Part shown: one piece after another, positions 27,989-36,867 of the stretch
How positions within the stretch are numbered: position 1 is the stretch's first letter
Layout: each line of letters opens with the position of its first letter
Source: an uncultured Bacilli bacterium
Lineage (GTDB): Bacteria > Bacillota_I > Bacilli_A > RFN20 > CAG-449
Direction of reading: 5' to 3'
DNA: 39,599 nucleotides
Assembly (NCBI GenBank): GCA_947629415.1
Contig: CANRDP010000012.1
Location: forward strand, 1-39,599
The notes under the pieces: model-generated
The model's database searches: none
Told to the model about the DNA's origin: nothing
Seen by the model: the letters and a program-made list of their open reading frames with translations, nothing else
Made by a program: the position numbers and the translations under genes

Positions 27989-28909
27989 TTAAAATAAATT
28001 CATGGAAAGATATTTCATCCCGTTATCGGGAAAAATTGTACAAATGACTTTTCCTTTATTTTCTTCCCGAGCACTGAGGATATGAAAAGCTTCCAAATTA
28101 GCTGCGGAAGATAAACCAATCAAAAGACCTTCGCTTTTCACAAATTCTTTCATATTTTGAATAGCATTTTCTTCTTTTATATCGATAATTTCATCCACAT
28201 ATGCAGCATCATAAAGAGGAGGAATAAATCCGGCACCGATTCCTTGAATAATATGTTTCCCGGAAAATCCTTTTGTAAATATCGGTGAAGTTTCCGGTTC
28301 AACACCGATAATTTTTATATTTTTATTTTTCTCCTTCAAATATTTTCCTACACCCATAATTGTTCCGCCAGTTCCGATACCAGCAAGAAATATATCGATA
28401 TTTCCATTTAAATCTTCATAAATTTCTTTACCCGTGTGTTCATAATGTGCTTGAGGATTATAAAGACTCTCAAATTGCCCGAAAATAAGTGAATTGGGAT
28501 TTTTTGAATGGATTTCATGAGCTTTTTGAATTGCCCCTTTCATACCTTTTTTCCCATCCGTCAACACCAATTCCGCTCCATAGACTTTTAATAGTCTTTT
28601 ACGTTCCTCCGACATCGTTTCCGGCATGGTCAAAATTAATTTCCGATGCTCCTGACAACATAATGCAGCAAGTCCGATTCCGGTATTTCCTGAAGTCGGT
28701 TCAATAAGAATTGTCTCATCATTTAATTTTCCTTCGTTTTTATAACCATCCAATATAGCAGAAGCAATGCGATCTTTGACGGAACCGGAAGGATTATACC
28801 ATTCAAGTTTTGCAAACAATTGAGTGTTCAAATCGTGATCCTCACAATATTTTTTGGCATGAAATAGCGGAGTGTTTCCAATCATTTGTTTTAAGTTTTC
28901 AAATATCAT
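27989..28909 (-). CDS. cysK: Cysteine synthase (O-acetylserine sulfhydrylase family)
   Basis: IGNTPLFHAKKY, NPSGSVKDRIA PLP lysine, EPTSGNTGIGLA, GIGTGGTI. Confidence 0.93.
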   Translation of the reverse strand: MIFENLKQMIGNTPLFHAKKYCEDHDLNTQLFAKLEWYNPSGSVKDRIASAILDGYKNEGKLNDETILIEPTSGNTGIGLAALCCQEHRKLILTMPETMSEERKRLLKVYGAELVLTDGKKGMKGAIQKAHEIHSKNPNSLIFGQFESLYNPQAHYEHTGKEIYEDLNGNIDIFLAGIGTGGTIMGVGKYLKEKNKNIKIIGVEPETSPIFTKGFSGKHIIQGIGAGFIPPLYDAAYVDEIIDIKEENAIQNMKEFVKSEGLLIGLSSAANLEAFHILSAREENKGKVICTIFPDNGMKYLSMNLF

Positions 28910-29003
28910 CTTTTCCCCCCTTTATTAAACATTTTTATTGTTTAATGTATAAAATATTTCTTTTTGACAGAAATTTATGCTAGTATACTTCCGAGGTAAT
29001 TTT

Positions 29004-29747
29004 ATGCTTTTGATGAATTCAATTATTCCTACAAGAAACTTCAATACTCTTTATATTCTTTTGGATACAGTTTTTCTTTTCTTTTTTTTATTTTTACTTT
29101 TTTACAAGAAAAAATATATTACGCTTTTATGGTCTCTTGCCGGAGGTATTTTATATTTTCTTGTTGATTTTGGTTACTTTTATCTTATCAGTGGCAGTCG
29201 TCATATTTTTATCGGTCAAGAAGAACAAGGAACATTCATGGTTGCACTTATCTTATTTTGGATGTCGTTAAGCTATGGTATTACCAATTTTGCCTATATC
29301 TGGCTCTTCCTGAGTCGGGATAAACATTTAAAAGAATGGATCTTTCTTATTGTTTCCTGGTGGCTTATTGCTCCGATTCTTTCTTCGTTCGGAGGAGAAC
29401 CAACGATTATCACGAGCCGTACAACCGGCCAATATCACGGAGGAATGGCGATAATTTTACTTGTCGGTTATTTTGCCTTAATTCTTTACAATTTGACAAA
29501 TAAAAAGAACGCACAAATTCCAATTCTTCGCTTGAATCTAATTGGAATAACAGTTCAATTTGCATGGGAATTTGCTCTTTTAATTCATGGTATTCGTCCT
29601 TTAAATGAAAATAGTTTTCAAACATTAATCATTGATTCTCTTTTAGAAACCAATTTAGGAATGCCCTATATTTTTCTTATTCATTTTTTCGTTACAAAAA
29701 AATATAATGAGGACCTTTCTTTAAAAGAAAGCAAGGAAAAGATTTAG
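29004..29747 (+). CDS. Polytopic membrane protein of unknown function
   Basis: RBS gaggtaa before ATG 29004; about 6-7 hydrophobic segments; WEFALLIHGIRPLN and LLETNLGMPYIFLI segments. Confidence 0.75.
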   Translation: MLLMNSIIPTRNFNTLYILLDTVFLFFFLFLLFYKKKYITLLWSLAGGILYFLVDFGYFYLISGSRHIFIGQEEQGTFMVALILFWMSLSYGITNFAYIWLFLSRDKHLKEWIFLIVSWWLIAPILSSFGGEPTIITSRTTGQYHGGMAIILLVGYFALILYNLTNKKNAQIPILRLNLIGITVQFAWEFALLIHGIRPLNENSFQTLIIDSLLETNLGMPYIFLIHFFVTKKYNEDLSLKESKEKI

Positions 29748-29784
29748 AAAAAAGTCGGAAGTTTGAAGTTTCCGACTTTTTTAT
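29748..29784 (+). terminator. Terminator of the membrane protein gene
   Basis: AAAAAGTCGGAA-gtttgaag-TTTCCGACTTTTTT. Confidence 0.85.
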
Positions 29785-29893
29785 AATTTGATTTTTTCTT
29801 TTGGGTTTCAGAGGTTTTCTTTTTTCATTTTATCCTATGTGAAATTCATAAATCTTTGGGCGATAAACGCCCATTATTCGCAAAAATGTGCTT

Positions 29894-30643
29894 TTATCTT
29901 TCATCTTTTTTTATATGAAGCATAATCTCTTTTTCTTTTTCATCTTTATCCAAGACAATTTTCACTTCCGCGTTTTCTACGATTTCAGAATTCTTTTGTT
30001 CTGTCACTTTTTCTTTTTTTCGCGTAGAAAGACGATGAATAAGTAGTCCTTTCAGAGCATATCGATCAATCGGGAAACTTACCGCGGGAACAATAATAGA
30101 TGCAAGAGCACCTTCAATCGTAGACTGAGTTAATAAAATAATTCCCACGAATGCCCAATAAGAAGCATAACTTGCTTCACTTGCCATAGCATTCATATCG
30201 GTTGCATAAAATACCGCTAAAGAGGTAAAGACAAAGACACTGTGAAGCATTGTTAGGAAAAAGCAGAAAAAGATAGATGTTATCTTTTCAACATAAGTAC
30301 TTTTTATATGCAAACGAAGTCGTTCGAATACAAAACCGGAAACATATCCAAACAGTACTCTTGGAAGAATCGAAATAAAGGGATTCTGAAAATAAGGATC
30401 TAAGATACTTGTCGGCGATTGATAAGCTTTTGTCATCGACATAACTCCGAAGAAAAGACCGTAAATTGCTCCTTTTCTCCTACCAAAAAGATAAGCTCCA
30501 ATCAATACGGGAATATGAATTAATGTCGCCGAAACCGGAGGAATGGCAATAAACCCGATGGGTGTGAATGTCATTAAAAGAATTAAAGCCAAAAACATGG
30601 CATCCAAAGAAATTTCCTGAATTTTTGCACGTTTATTTTTCAT
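29894..30643 (-). CDS. ECF transporter S component, probably pantothenate-specific (PanT-like)
   Basis: LDAMFLALILLMTFTPIGFIAIPPVSATLIHIPVLIGAYLFGRRKGAIYGLFFGVMSM; start overlaps the coaX 3' end by 11 nt. Confidence 0.78.
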   Translation of the reverse strand: MKNKRAKIQEISLDAMFLALILLMTFTPIGFIAIPPVSATLIHIPVLIGAYLFGRRKGAIYGLFFGVMSMTKAYQSPTSILDPYFQNPFISILPRVLFGYVSGFVFERLRLHIKSTYVEKITSIFFCFFLTMLHSVFVFTSLAVFYATDMNAMASEASYASYWAFVGIILLTQSTIEGALASIIVPAVSFPIDRYALKGLLIHRLSTRKKEKVTEQKNSEIVENAEVKIVLDKDEKEKEIMLHIKKDER

Positions 30644-31415
30644 TGTTTTTTTCTCCTTTGTTTTTCTTATAAATTTGCAATAATCCATCTAAAATTAATT
30701 GCTCATCATAAAGAAATTCGGGAAGATATTTTTCAATTAAAGCAGCATTTCCCCCGGTTAAAATCGGTTTTAAAGTATATCCAAGCTCCTTTTCAATCAT
30801 CGTTTTCAAAGAACGAATTTGTGCAATTGTTCCATAGATTGCCCCGGAATTCAAAGAATCTTTGGAATTTTTTCCAATAATATTTTTCGGTGCTTCAAAA
30901 TCAATTTCCATCAATTGCGCAGTATGATCAATCAAAGCATTAAAGGAAGTTTTAATTCCCGGAAGGATGATACATCCTTGGAAATTCCCCTCTTTATCCA
31001 CGACAAGATATTTTGTCGCAGTACCTAAATCCACGATTAAATTCGGTGTGCCATATTTATGTATCGCACCGACGGCATCACAAACCAAATCCGATCCTAG
31101 TTCGGTCGGACGATCAATGTGTATCGGTAATCCGGATTTTAATTTCGGTCCGACCTGCAAGCAAGGAATTTTCAATAATTTTTCCGTTGCTTTTACCAAA
31201 ATTCCGCTTAAAGAAGGAATAACACTGGAAAGAATTGCTCCTTCAAAATCTGTAGCAAGTAAATTCTCTTGCAAAAAAAACATTTTTAAAATTTCACAAT
31301 AACCATCGCTTGACCTTGTTTTATCGCTATATGTACGATAGGTGGCGATGAGTTTGTCTTCTCGATATACCCCGACATAAAGATTGGTGTTACCGAGGTC
31401 CAAAGTTAATATCAT
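30633..31415 (-). CDS. coaX: Type III pantothenate kinase
   Basis: MILTLDLGNTNLYVGVY, VIPSLSG, GSDLVCDAVGA, IVDLGTATKY, LTGGNA. Confidence 0.95.
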   Translation of the reverse strand: MILTLDLGNTNLYVGVYREDKLIATYRTYSDKTRSSDGYCEILKMFFLQENLLATDFEGAILSSVIPSLSGILVKATEKLLKIPCLQVGPKLKSGLPIHIDRPTELGSDLVCDAVGAIHKYGTPNLIVDLGTATKYLVVDKEGNFQGCIILPGIKTSFNALIDHTAQLMEIDFEAPKNIIGKNSKDSLNSGAIYGTIAQIRSLKTMIEKELGYTLKPILTGGNAALIEKYLPEFLYDEQLILDGLLQIYKKNKGEKNNEK

Positions 31416-31491
31416 TTTAGCCTCCTGCTATAGTCCTATTCGGTACCATGCAAAACTTATTATAATTTTTTCTTTTCCAAAAACAATTCTT

Positions 31492-33459
31492 TTAAATTAT
31501 TTCTTGAATTCTTTTGACAATTTCTTCTTTCGTAAATTTAAAATATTTCAGTAAATCTTTCATTGGTGCCGATAAACCGAAAGTATCCAGACTCATCACA
31601 TGTGGAGCAATTTTATGCCATCCGAAAGAAGATAACATTTCCACGACCATTCTTTTTTGATAAGAAGAACCCAAAACACTGGAAATATAAGTCGGATCCT
31701 GTTTAAAGAATCTTTCAATACTGGGCATAGAGACTACTCGAATATCAATACCTTTGGCACGCAAATCCTTTTGAGCTTCAACTGCTAAACTGACTTCAGA
31801 TCCGGTAGCAATTAAAACAAAATCCGGTTCGGTACCAATCTCTTTTGAAAGAATATATCCGCCTTTGGAAATATCTTTGGAACGGCTGCCGGCAAGTAGA
31901 GGTAAATTTTGACGAGATAAAACAATACATACCGGAAATCGATTTTGGGAAAAAGCATTTTGATAGGCCATAGCCACTTCTCTTGCATCACAAGGACGAT
32001 AAACCTCGACATTCGGTATGGAACGAAGCATCGCTAAATGTTCCACGGGTTGATGGGTAGCCCCATCTTCACCCAAAGCAATCGAATCATGTGTGAAAAC
32101 ATAGATTGCCGGAAGATGCGACATTGCCGCCATTCGAATCGCCGGTTTCAAATAATCCGAAAACACTAAGAAACAGCCGACATAAGTGCGCAATCCCCCA
32201 TGCAGAAGCATTCCGTTTTGTATCGATGCCATGGCAAATTCCCGAATACCGAAATTAATATTTCTTCCTTCCCGATGTTCATAGGAAAAATCTACCGCTC
32301 CTTTTACTTTTGTTTTTACCGAAGAAGCAACATCGGCACTTCCACCGATCAGACACGGGATGGAAGAATACAATAATTCCAGAATATGACCGGAAGTTAC
32401 CCGAGTAGCTTCGGAAAAATCATCCGGATATTCCGGTATGCCCCGGAAAACAAAACTGGTACAATCATTTTCCATCATTGCTTCAAATTTTGTTGCCAAA
32501 GATGGTCTCTGTCTTTTGAAATTATCCAAAAGTTCCAACCATTGCTTATATCGCTCTTTTCCTCTTTTTTTAAATGTTCTTTCAAATTCTTCATAGACTT
32601 TTGAAGGAACGAAAAAAGGTGGATAATCATATCCGTAGCTTTTTTTGGCATGTAATCCGTCTTCTTCTCCCAAAGGAGCACCATGAACTTTATTTGTTCC
32701 TTCATTTATACTTCCCTCACCGATAATGGTATGGAGAATAATCAATGTCGGTTTCATGGTAGAGGTTTTTGCTACGAGAATACTCTTGTCAATTTCTTCA
32801 ATATCCCTTCCGTTTTTCACTTCCAAGACATTCCAACCACAGGCTTCAAAGCGCATTTTGGTGTTTTCCGTACTGGATAATTGAATCGGTCCATCCAAAG
32901 TGACCCGGTTCGAATCATAAAAAACAATCAGTCGGTTCAAATGTTGCAATCCGGCAAAAGAAATCGCTTCTTGCGATATTCCTTCTTCTAGGCAACCATC
33001 ACCGACAAGACAATAAGTATAATGATCAATCAAAGGAAATTCTCTGGGATATTGATTTTTTAACGAAGCTTCTGCGACAGCAAGACCAACAGCTTGTGCT
33101 ATTCCTTGTCCAAGAGGGCCGGAAGTTGCATCAACACCTTTCGTAAGGCCAAATTCCGGATGTCCCGGAGTAATCGAATTCAAGGAACGAAATTTCTTCA
33201 AATCTTCCATATGAATTTCGTAACCGGCCAAATGAAGTATGGCATAAAGTAAACTGGATGCATGTCCTGCCGATAAAACAAAACGATCCCGATTTATCCA
33301 ATTCGGATGATCCGGATCCGCACACAAATGTCTTGTATAAAGTGTGTATAAAATAGGGGCACTACCAATGGCCATCCCGGGATGCCCGGAATTTGCTTTA
33401 TTGGTCATATCAATTACCAATGCACGCAATGCAGCAACGGAAAGTTCAGATATCTTCAT
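31492..33459 (-). CDS. tkt: Transketolase
   Basis: ANSGHPGMAIGSAPI, GPLGQGIAQAVGLAVAE, VGDGCLEEGISQEA, FTHDSIALGEDGATHQPVEHL. Confidence 0.97.
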   Translation of the reverse strand: MKISELSVAALRALVIDMTNKANSGHPGMAIGSAPILYTLYTRHLCADPDHPNWINRDRFVLSAGHASSLLYAILHLAGYEIHMEDLKKFRSLNSITPGHPEFGLTKGVDATSGPLGQGIAQAVGLAVAEASLKNQYPREFPLIDHYTYCLVGDGCLEEGISQEAISFAGLQHLNRLIVFYDSNRVTLDGPIQLSSTENTKMRFEACGWNVLEVKNGRDIEEIDKSILVAKTSTMKPTLIILHTIIGEGSINEGTNKVHGAPLGEEDGLHAKKSYGYDYPPFFVPSKVYEEFERTFKKRGKERYKQWLELLDNFKRQRPSLATKFEAMMENDCTSFVFRGIPEYPDDFSEATRVTSGHILELLYSSIPCLIGGSADVASSVKTKVKGAVDFSYEHREGRNINFGIREFAMASIQNGMLLHGGLRTYVGCFLVFSDYLKPAIRMAAMSHLPAIYVFTHDSIALGEDGATHQPVEHLAMLRSIPNVEVYRPCDAREVAMAYQNAFSQNRFPVCIVLSRQNLPLLAGSRSKDISKGGYILSKEIGTEPDFVLIATGSEVSLAVEAQKDLRAKGIDIRVVSMPSIERFFKQDPTYISSVLGSSYQKRMVVEMLSSFGWHKIAPHVMSLDTFGLSAPMKDLLKYFKFTKEEIVKRIQEII

Positions 33460-33489
33460 GAAATGTCTCCTTAAAATTTCAAAGAAAAA

Positions 33490-33649
33490 TCCGGAAAGAC
33501 TCGAATTCCCTGTCGTCCAGGGTGGGTTGCTTTTCTCTGCTTCAGGATTCCGAACTCAATAACCGTTTTTCGGTTGCTCGGCCTTCAACACCACAGAGAT
33601 GGAAAAGCATCCCTAATTTTATATGTAGGAATCGCATTTACTCTCCGGA
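33490..33649 (-). ncRNA. Candidate structured RNA / structured 5' leader of tkt, family not recognised
   Basis: Nested pairing: TCCGGA(33490-33495)/TCCGGA(33644-33649); CGAATTCC(33502-33509)/GGAATCG(33628-33634); GGG..GCTTTT(33524-33534)/AAAAGC..CCC(33603-33613); CTCTG(33535-33539)/CAGAG(33594-33598); AACCG(33561-33565)/CGGTT(33571-33575). Minus-strand TTGAAA-18 bp-TACTAT lies just upstream. Confidence 0.6.
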
Positions 33650-33769
33650 CAACTTAATAGTAACATAAAACAAAGCATTTTTTCAATATCCATGATTTTT
33701 GTAATTGAAAACTTTTTTATGCTCTTGCTTTCAAAAATAACAAAACATCAGAGAAATTAAAAAAAGCAT

Positions 33770-33798
33770 TTGACATTCAAAATAAGTTCTACTAGAAT
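33770..33798 (+). promoter_or_regulatory. infC-rpmI-rplT promoter
   Basis: TTGACA (33770-33775), 17-bp spacer, TAGAAT (33793-33798). Confidence 0.8.
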
Positions 33799-33804
33799 AC
33801 CTAT

Positions 33805-33938
33805 TGTAAATAAATTGTGGAAAGAAGAAGCGCCTGCTTCTCACTGGATGGATTACGATCCATCAGTAAAGAGCCAAGAAAATTTTGGATAATATCGCGG
33901 GCATCTTCTGCCCGTTTTATTTTATCAAGGAGGATCTC
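33805..33938 (+). promoter_or_regulatory. L20-type leader of the infC operon with attenuator
   Basis: Hairpins AGAAGC-GCCT-GCTTCT and GATGGAT..ATCCATC, then terminator CGGGCA-TCTTC-TGCCCG-TTTTATTTT (33898-33922) directly before the infC RBS. Confidence 0.7.
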
Positions 33939-34487
33939 ATTATTAACGACAATAATAATACCAAAAAATCTCAACGTGATGATGATTTAGTGAATGAAAA
34001 AATTCATTTTTCAAACGTATTTGTCATTGATCCGAATGGTCAGGCATTAGGAGTTATGTCCCGCTACCGAGCATTGGAAATGGCAGAAAGTTATAATCTC
34101 GATTTATTTTGTGTCGATGGAAAGGCAAATCCACCAGTATGCAAAATATTGGATTATGGCAAACATCGCTTCAATATTCAAAAAAGAGAAAGAGAAGCAA
34201 AAAAGAATCAGAAAACCATTGATGTAAAGGAAATTCAATTATCTCCGACCATTGGTCAGCATGACATTGAAACGAAATTAAGACATGCAACACGATTCTT
34301 ACAATCCGGTGATAAAGTGAAAATCACCATGCGATTCAAAGGAAGACAATTATCTCATGTTGAAGTCGGCGAAGCCGTTATCAATAGTTTTATTGAAAAT
34401 TTGGGAGACCTTTGCAGTGTTGAAAAACCCGCAATACTTGATAAACGAACGATGATTGTTGTCTTACAATCAAAAGTGAAAAAATAG
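33939..34487 (+). CDS. infC: Translation initiation factor IF-3 (probable ATT start)
   Basis: VNEKIHFSNVFVIDPNGQALGVMSRYRALEMAESYNLDLFCVDGKANPPVCKILDYGK; RBS AAGGAGG (33927-33933) 5 nt before in-frame ATT; the ORF-track ATG at 33885 is upstream of the leader terminator. Confidence 0.9.
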   Translation: MINDNNNTKKSQRDDDLVNEKIHFSNVFVIDPNGQALGVMSRYRALEMAESYNLDLFCVDGKANPPVCKILDYGKHRFNIQKREREAKKNQKTIDVKEIQLSPTIGQHDIETKLRHATRFLQSGDKVKITMRFKGRQLSHVEVGEAVINSFIENLGDLCSVEKPAILDKRTMIVVLQSKVKK

Positions 34488-34499
34488 GAGGAATATTTT

Positions 34500-34694
34500 A
34501 TGCCAAAAATGAAGTCAAAAAAAGCACTAACAAAAAGAGTTCGAGTGACCGGCACCGGTAAATTAAAGAGATCTTCTTCTCATATTTCCCATTTAAGCCA
34601 TAACAAAACACACAAACAAATTCGTCATTTAAGAAAGGCTAGTCTTGTATCCAATAGCGATCAAAAAAGAATTAGCCAATTAATCCAACAATAA
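34500..34694 (+). CDS. rpmI: 50S ribosomal protein L35
   Basis: [24 protein letters not shown]. Confidence 0.97.
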   Translation: MPKMKSKKALTKRVRVTGTGKLKRSSSHISHLSHNKTHKQIRHLRKASLVSNSDQKRISQLIQQ

Positions 34695-34706
34695 GGAGGT
34701 AACATC

Positions 34707-35063
34707 ATGAGAGTTAAAGGTGGAACAACGACACGTGCAAGAAGAAAAAAGGTTTTAAAAAGAGCAAAGGGTTACTTTGGTTCCAAACATCTTCTTTATA
34801 AAACAGCCCATGAACAAGTCATGCACTCCCTTAATTATGCTTATGTCAGCAGACGTTTGATTAAAAGGGATTTCCGTAAGTTATGGATTGTACGTATTAA
34901 TGCGGCATGCCGTAAATATGATATTTCTTACTCGAGATTAATGTATGGCTTAAAATTGGCTAATGTCATAATAAATCGTAAAATGATTTCCGAAATGGCA
35001 ATCAACGATGAAAAAGGCTTCGAAAATCTCGTTAAAACCGCAAAGAAAGCTTTGGAAAAGTAA
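34707..35063 (+). CDS. rplT: 50S ribosomal protein L20
   Basis: [50 protein letters not shown]. Confidence 0.98.
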   Translation: MRVKGGTTTRARRKKVLKRAKGYFGSKHLLYKTAHEQVMHSLNYAYVSRRLIKRDFRKLWIVRINAACRKYDISYSRLMYGLKLANVIINRKMISEMAINDEKGFENLVKTAKKALEK

Positions 35064-35070
35064 AAAATAT

Positions 35071-35104
35071 GAGAAGAAAGATGAAAATTTCTTCTCTTTT
35101 TTTC
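35071..35104 (+). terminator. Terminator 1 after rplT
   Basis: GAGAAGAAA..TTTCTTCTCTTTTTTT. Confidence 0.8.
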
Positions 35105-35115
35105 ATATTCTTTTG

Positions 35116-35144
35116 AAAAGAGACCAAAAATTTGGTCTCTTTTT
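35116..35144 (+). terminator. Terminator 2 after rplT
   Basis: AAAAGAGACCAAA-aa-TTTGGTCTCTTTTT. Confidence 0.8.
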
Positions 35145-35344
35145 CTGCGCGGTTTCTCTTATTTCTTTATTCCCTTTTATCTATTGTGCACATTTAACTT
35201 TCCTCTATCCTTCATAAAATTGAAGATTATCCCAAAAAAGCACTGCTTCTTCTCAAGATATCAAATTTGACAGACAATATAGAGGAAAGAATTAACGCTG
35301 AGATATCGCGCAAGATTAGTATGATTCTTTTTTTTGAAAATATG

Positions 35345-35375
35345 AAAAAATGAATCAAATTTTGATTCATTTTTC
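35345..35375 (-). terminator. Terminator of the small basic ORF
   Basis: AATGAATCAAAATTTGATTCATTTTTTC on the minus strand. Confidence 0.7.
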
Positions 35376-35398
35376 ACTTGAAAGAAAAGTAATTTTTC

Positions 35399-35614
35399 TT
35401 ATTTTTTGCTTGAATTTCTTCCCGAATTTCGCTTGCTACGAGATTTTTGCGAGCGATTTCTCTGACTTCCGGATTGCATTTCATCGGCATATTCTTCGTC
35501 CCGATTTTCCGGATTTGTAATCGTTTCAATGGTTTTCATGTTTTTTTGTGCTTGTTCACTTCTAGAACGGGATTGTTTTGTATTTTTTCTGTTATTGTTG
35601 CAACCAAAGGCCAT
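35399..35614 (-). CDS. Small Arg/Ser/Asn/Gln-rich basic protein, unknown function
   Basis: MAFGCNNNRKNTKQSRSRSEQAQ...SQRNRSQKSRSKRNSGRNSSKK; RBS aggaggtg upstream of ATG 35614. Confidence 0.65.
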   Translation of the reverse strand: MAFGCNNNRKNTKQSRSRSEQAQKNMKTIETITNPENRDEEYADEMQSGSQRNRSQKSRSKRNSGRNSSKK

Positions 35615-35671
35615 GACCTTCACCTCCTACAAGGTTATTCTTTGCCTTTTGTTGCGTTTTTATAAAATTTA

Positions 35672-36856
35672 TTAAAAGAAATGATCTTCCTTTTTATCCT
35701 TTTCAATTTCCATTGTCTCTATGTTTTCAATACATTCCTCGACCAAAGTTTTCCAATCAAAAGAATTTTCGATTTTTTCAATCCGATTCGGATGAGGAGC
35801 AGTGGTCACATTTTTTGGTTCGAAAATCGTACAACAATCCTCAAAAGGTCGAATGGATATATCATAAGTTCCGATTTGTTTTGCCGTTTCGATAATATCC
35901 ACTTTATCAACACATGCCAAAGGTCGAATGACCGGTAAATGCGTTACTCGTTCGATTTCTTTAAGAGAAACCAAAGTCTGTGATGCCACTTGACCGATGG
36001 ATTCTCCGTTTCCCAAAACAAAACAATTTCTTTTCTCTGCTAAACTTTCCGCTATCCGATACATCATTCGGCGCATAATGGTAATCGCATAGGATGTTCC
36101 TGCAACTCGGTAAATTTCTTCTTGTAATTTCGTGAAAGGAACGATATGCAAAAGTATTTTTTCTTGATAAATATTCAAAACTTCCAATAAATTTTTTATT
36201 TTTGTAATCACTCCTTCCGCAGTATATGGTGGTGAGGCAAAATGAACACATTCAATTTTGATTCCTCTTTTTAACATGTAATAGCAAGCAACCGGTGAAT
36301 CGATTCCTCCCGAAAGCATCATCATGGCTTTTCCTTGTATTCCCAAAGGATATCCTCCCAGGCCTCGAATATCGCTTGTGTAAAGATAAGTATAATCTTC
36401 CCGAACCGTTAAAGACAAAAGTATCTCCGGTTGATGCACATCGACTTTATAATCACTATGAGTTAAAACATAACCGGCAATAGCACGATTGATTTCATCA
36501 CTAACATAAGGAAAAGATTTATCGGTACGTTTACTTCGTACTTTAAATGTTTTTTTCTTTTCTTCCAAAAGTATTTCCAGTGCTGCCTTTTTCATTTCTT
36601 CCAAATTATTATCCAAACGATAAACATAGGAAAAAGAATAAAGTCCCGGGACCTTTTTCAATCGTTCTTCGATTTGTTCACAAGATTCATCATTTAATTC
36701 TATATAAATATGATCCCGACGAACTTCATAAGTTAATCTTTCAAAATCCTTTAGCATTCTTTTTATATTTTTTGCCAAAGCATCGATGAAATTCTTTCTA
36801 TTTTTTCCTTTTGTCGATAATTCCCCATATCTTACCATGATTCGGTCTTTTTTCAT
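35672..36856 (-). CDS. thiI: tRNA 4-thiouridine synthase ThiI
   Basis: VRYGELSTKGKNRKNF, THUMP region, MLSGGIDSPVACYYMLKRG PP-loop. Confidence 0.95.
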   Translation of the reverse strand: MKKDRIMVRYGELSTKGKNRKNFIDALAKNIKRMLKDFERLTYEVRRDHIYIELNDESCEQIEERLKKVPGLYSFSYVYRLDNNLEEMKKAALEILLEEKKKTFKVRSKRTDKSFPYVSDEINRAIAGYVLTHSDYKVDVHQPEILLSLTVREDYTYLYTSDIRGLGGYPLGIQGKAMMMLSGGIDSPVACYYMLKRGIKIECVHFASPPYTAEGVITKIKNLLEVLNIYQEKILLHIVPFTKLQEEIYRVAGTSYAITIMRRMMYRIAESLAEKRNCFVLGNGESIGQVASQTLVSLKEIERVTHLPVIRPLACVDKVDIIETAKQIGTYDISIRPFEDCCTIFEPKNVTTAPHPNRIEKIENSFDWKTLVEECIENIETMEIEKDKKEDHFF

Positions 36857-36867
36857 ACTTTCTCCTT

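Noticed and set aside
29858-29873. GGGCG-ATAAA(C)-CGCCC hairpin near the end of the S-component gene
   Set aside because: No U tract on either strand; could be a weak terminator but not supportable
35260-35336. TTGACA followed by a possible hairpin (AAGAAT..ATTCTT) and T8, a possible sRNA
   Set aside because: No good -10 at proper spacing and weak stem; not enough support without RNA-seq
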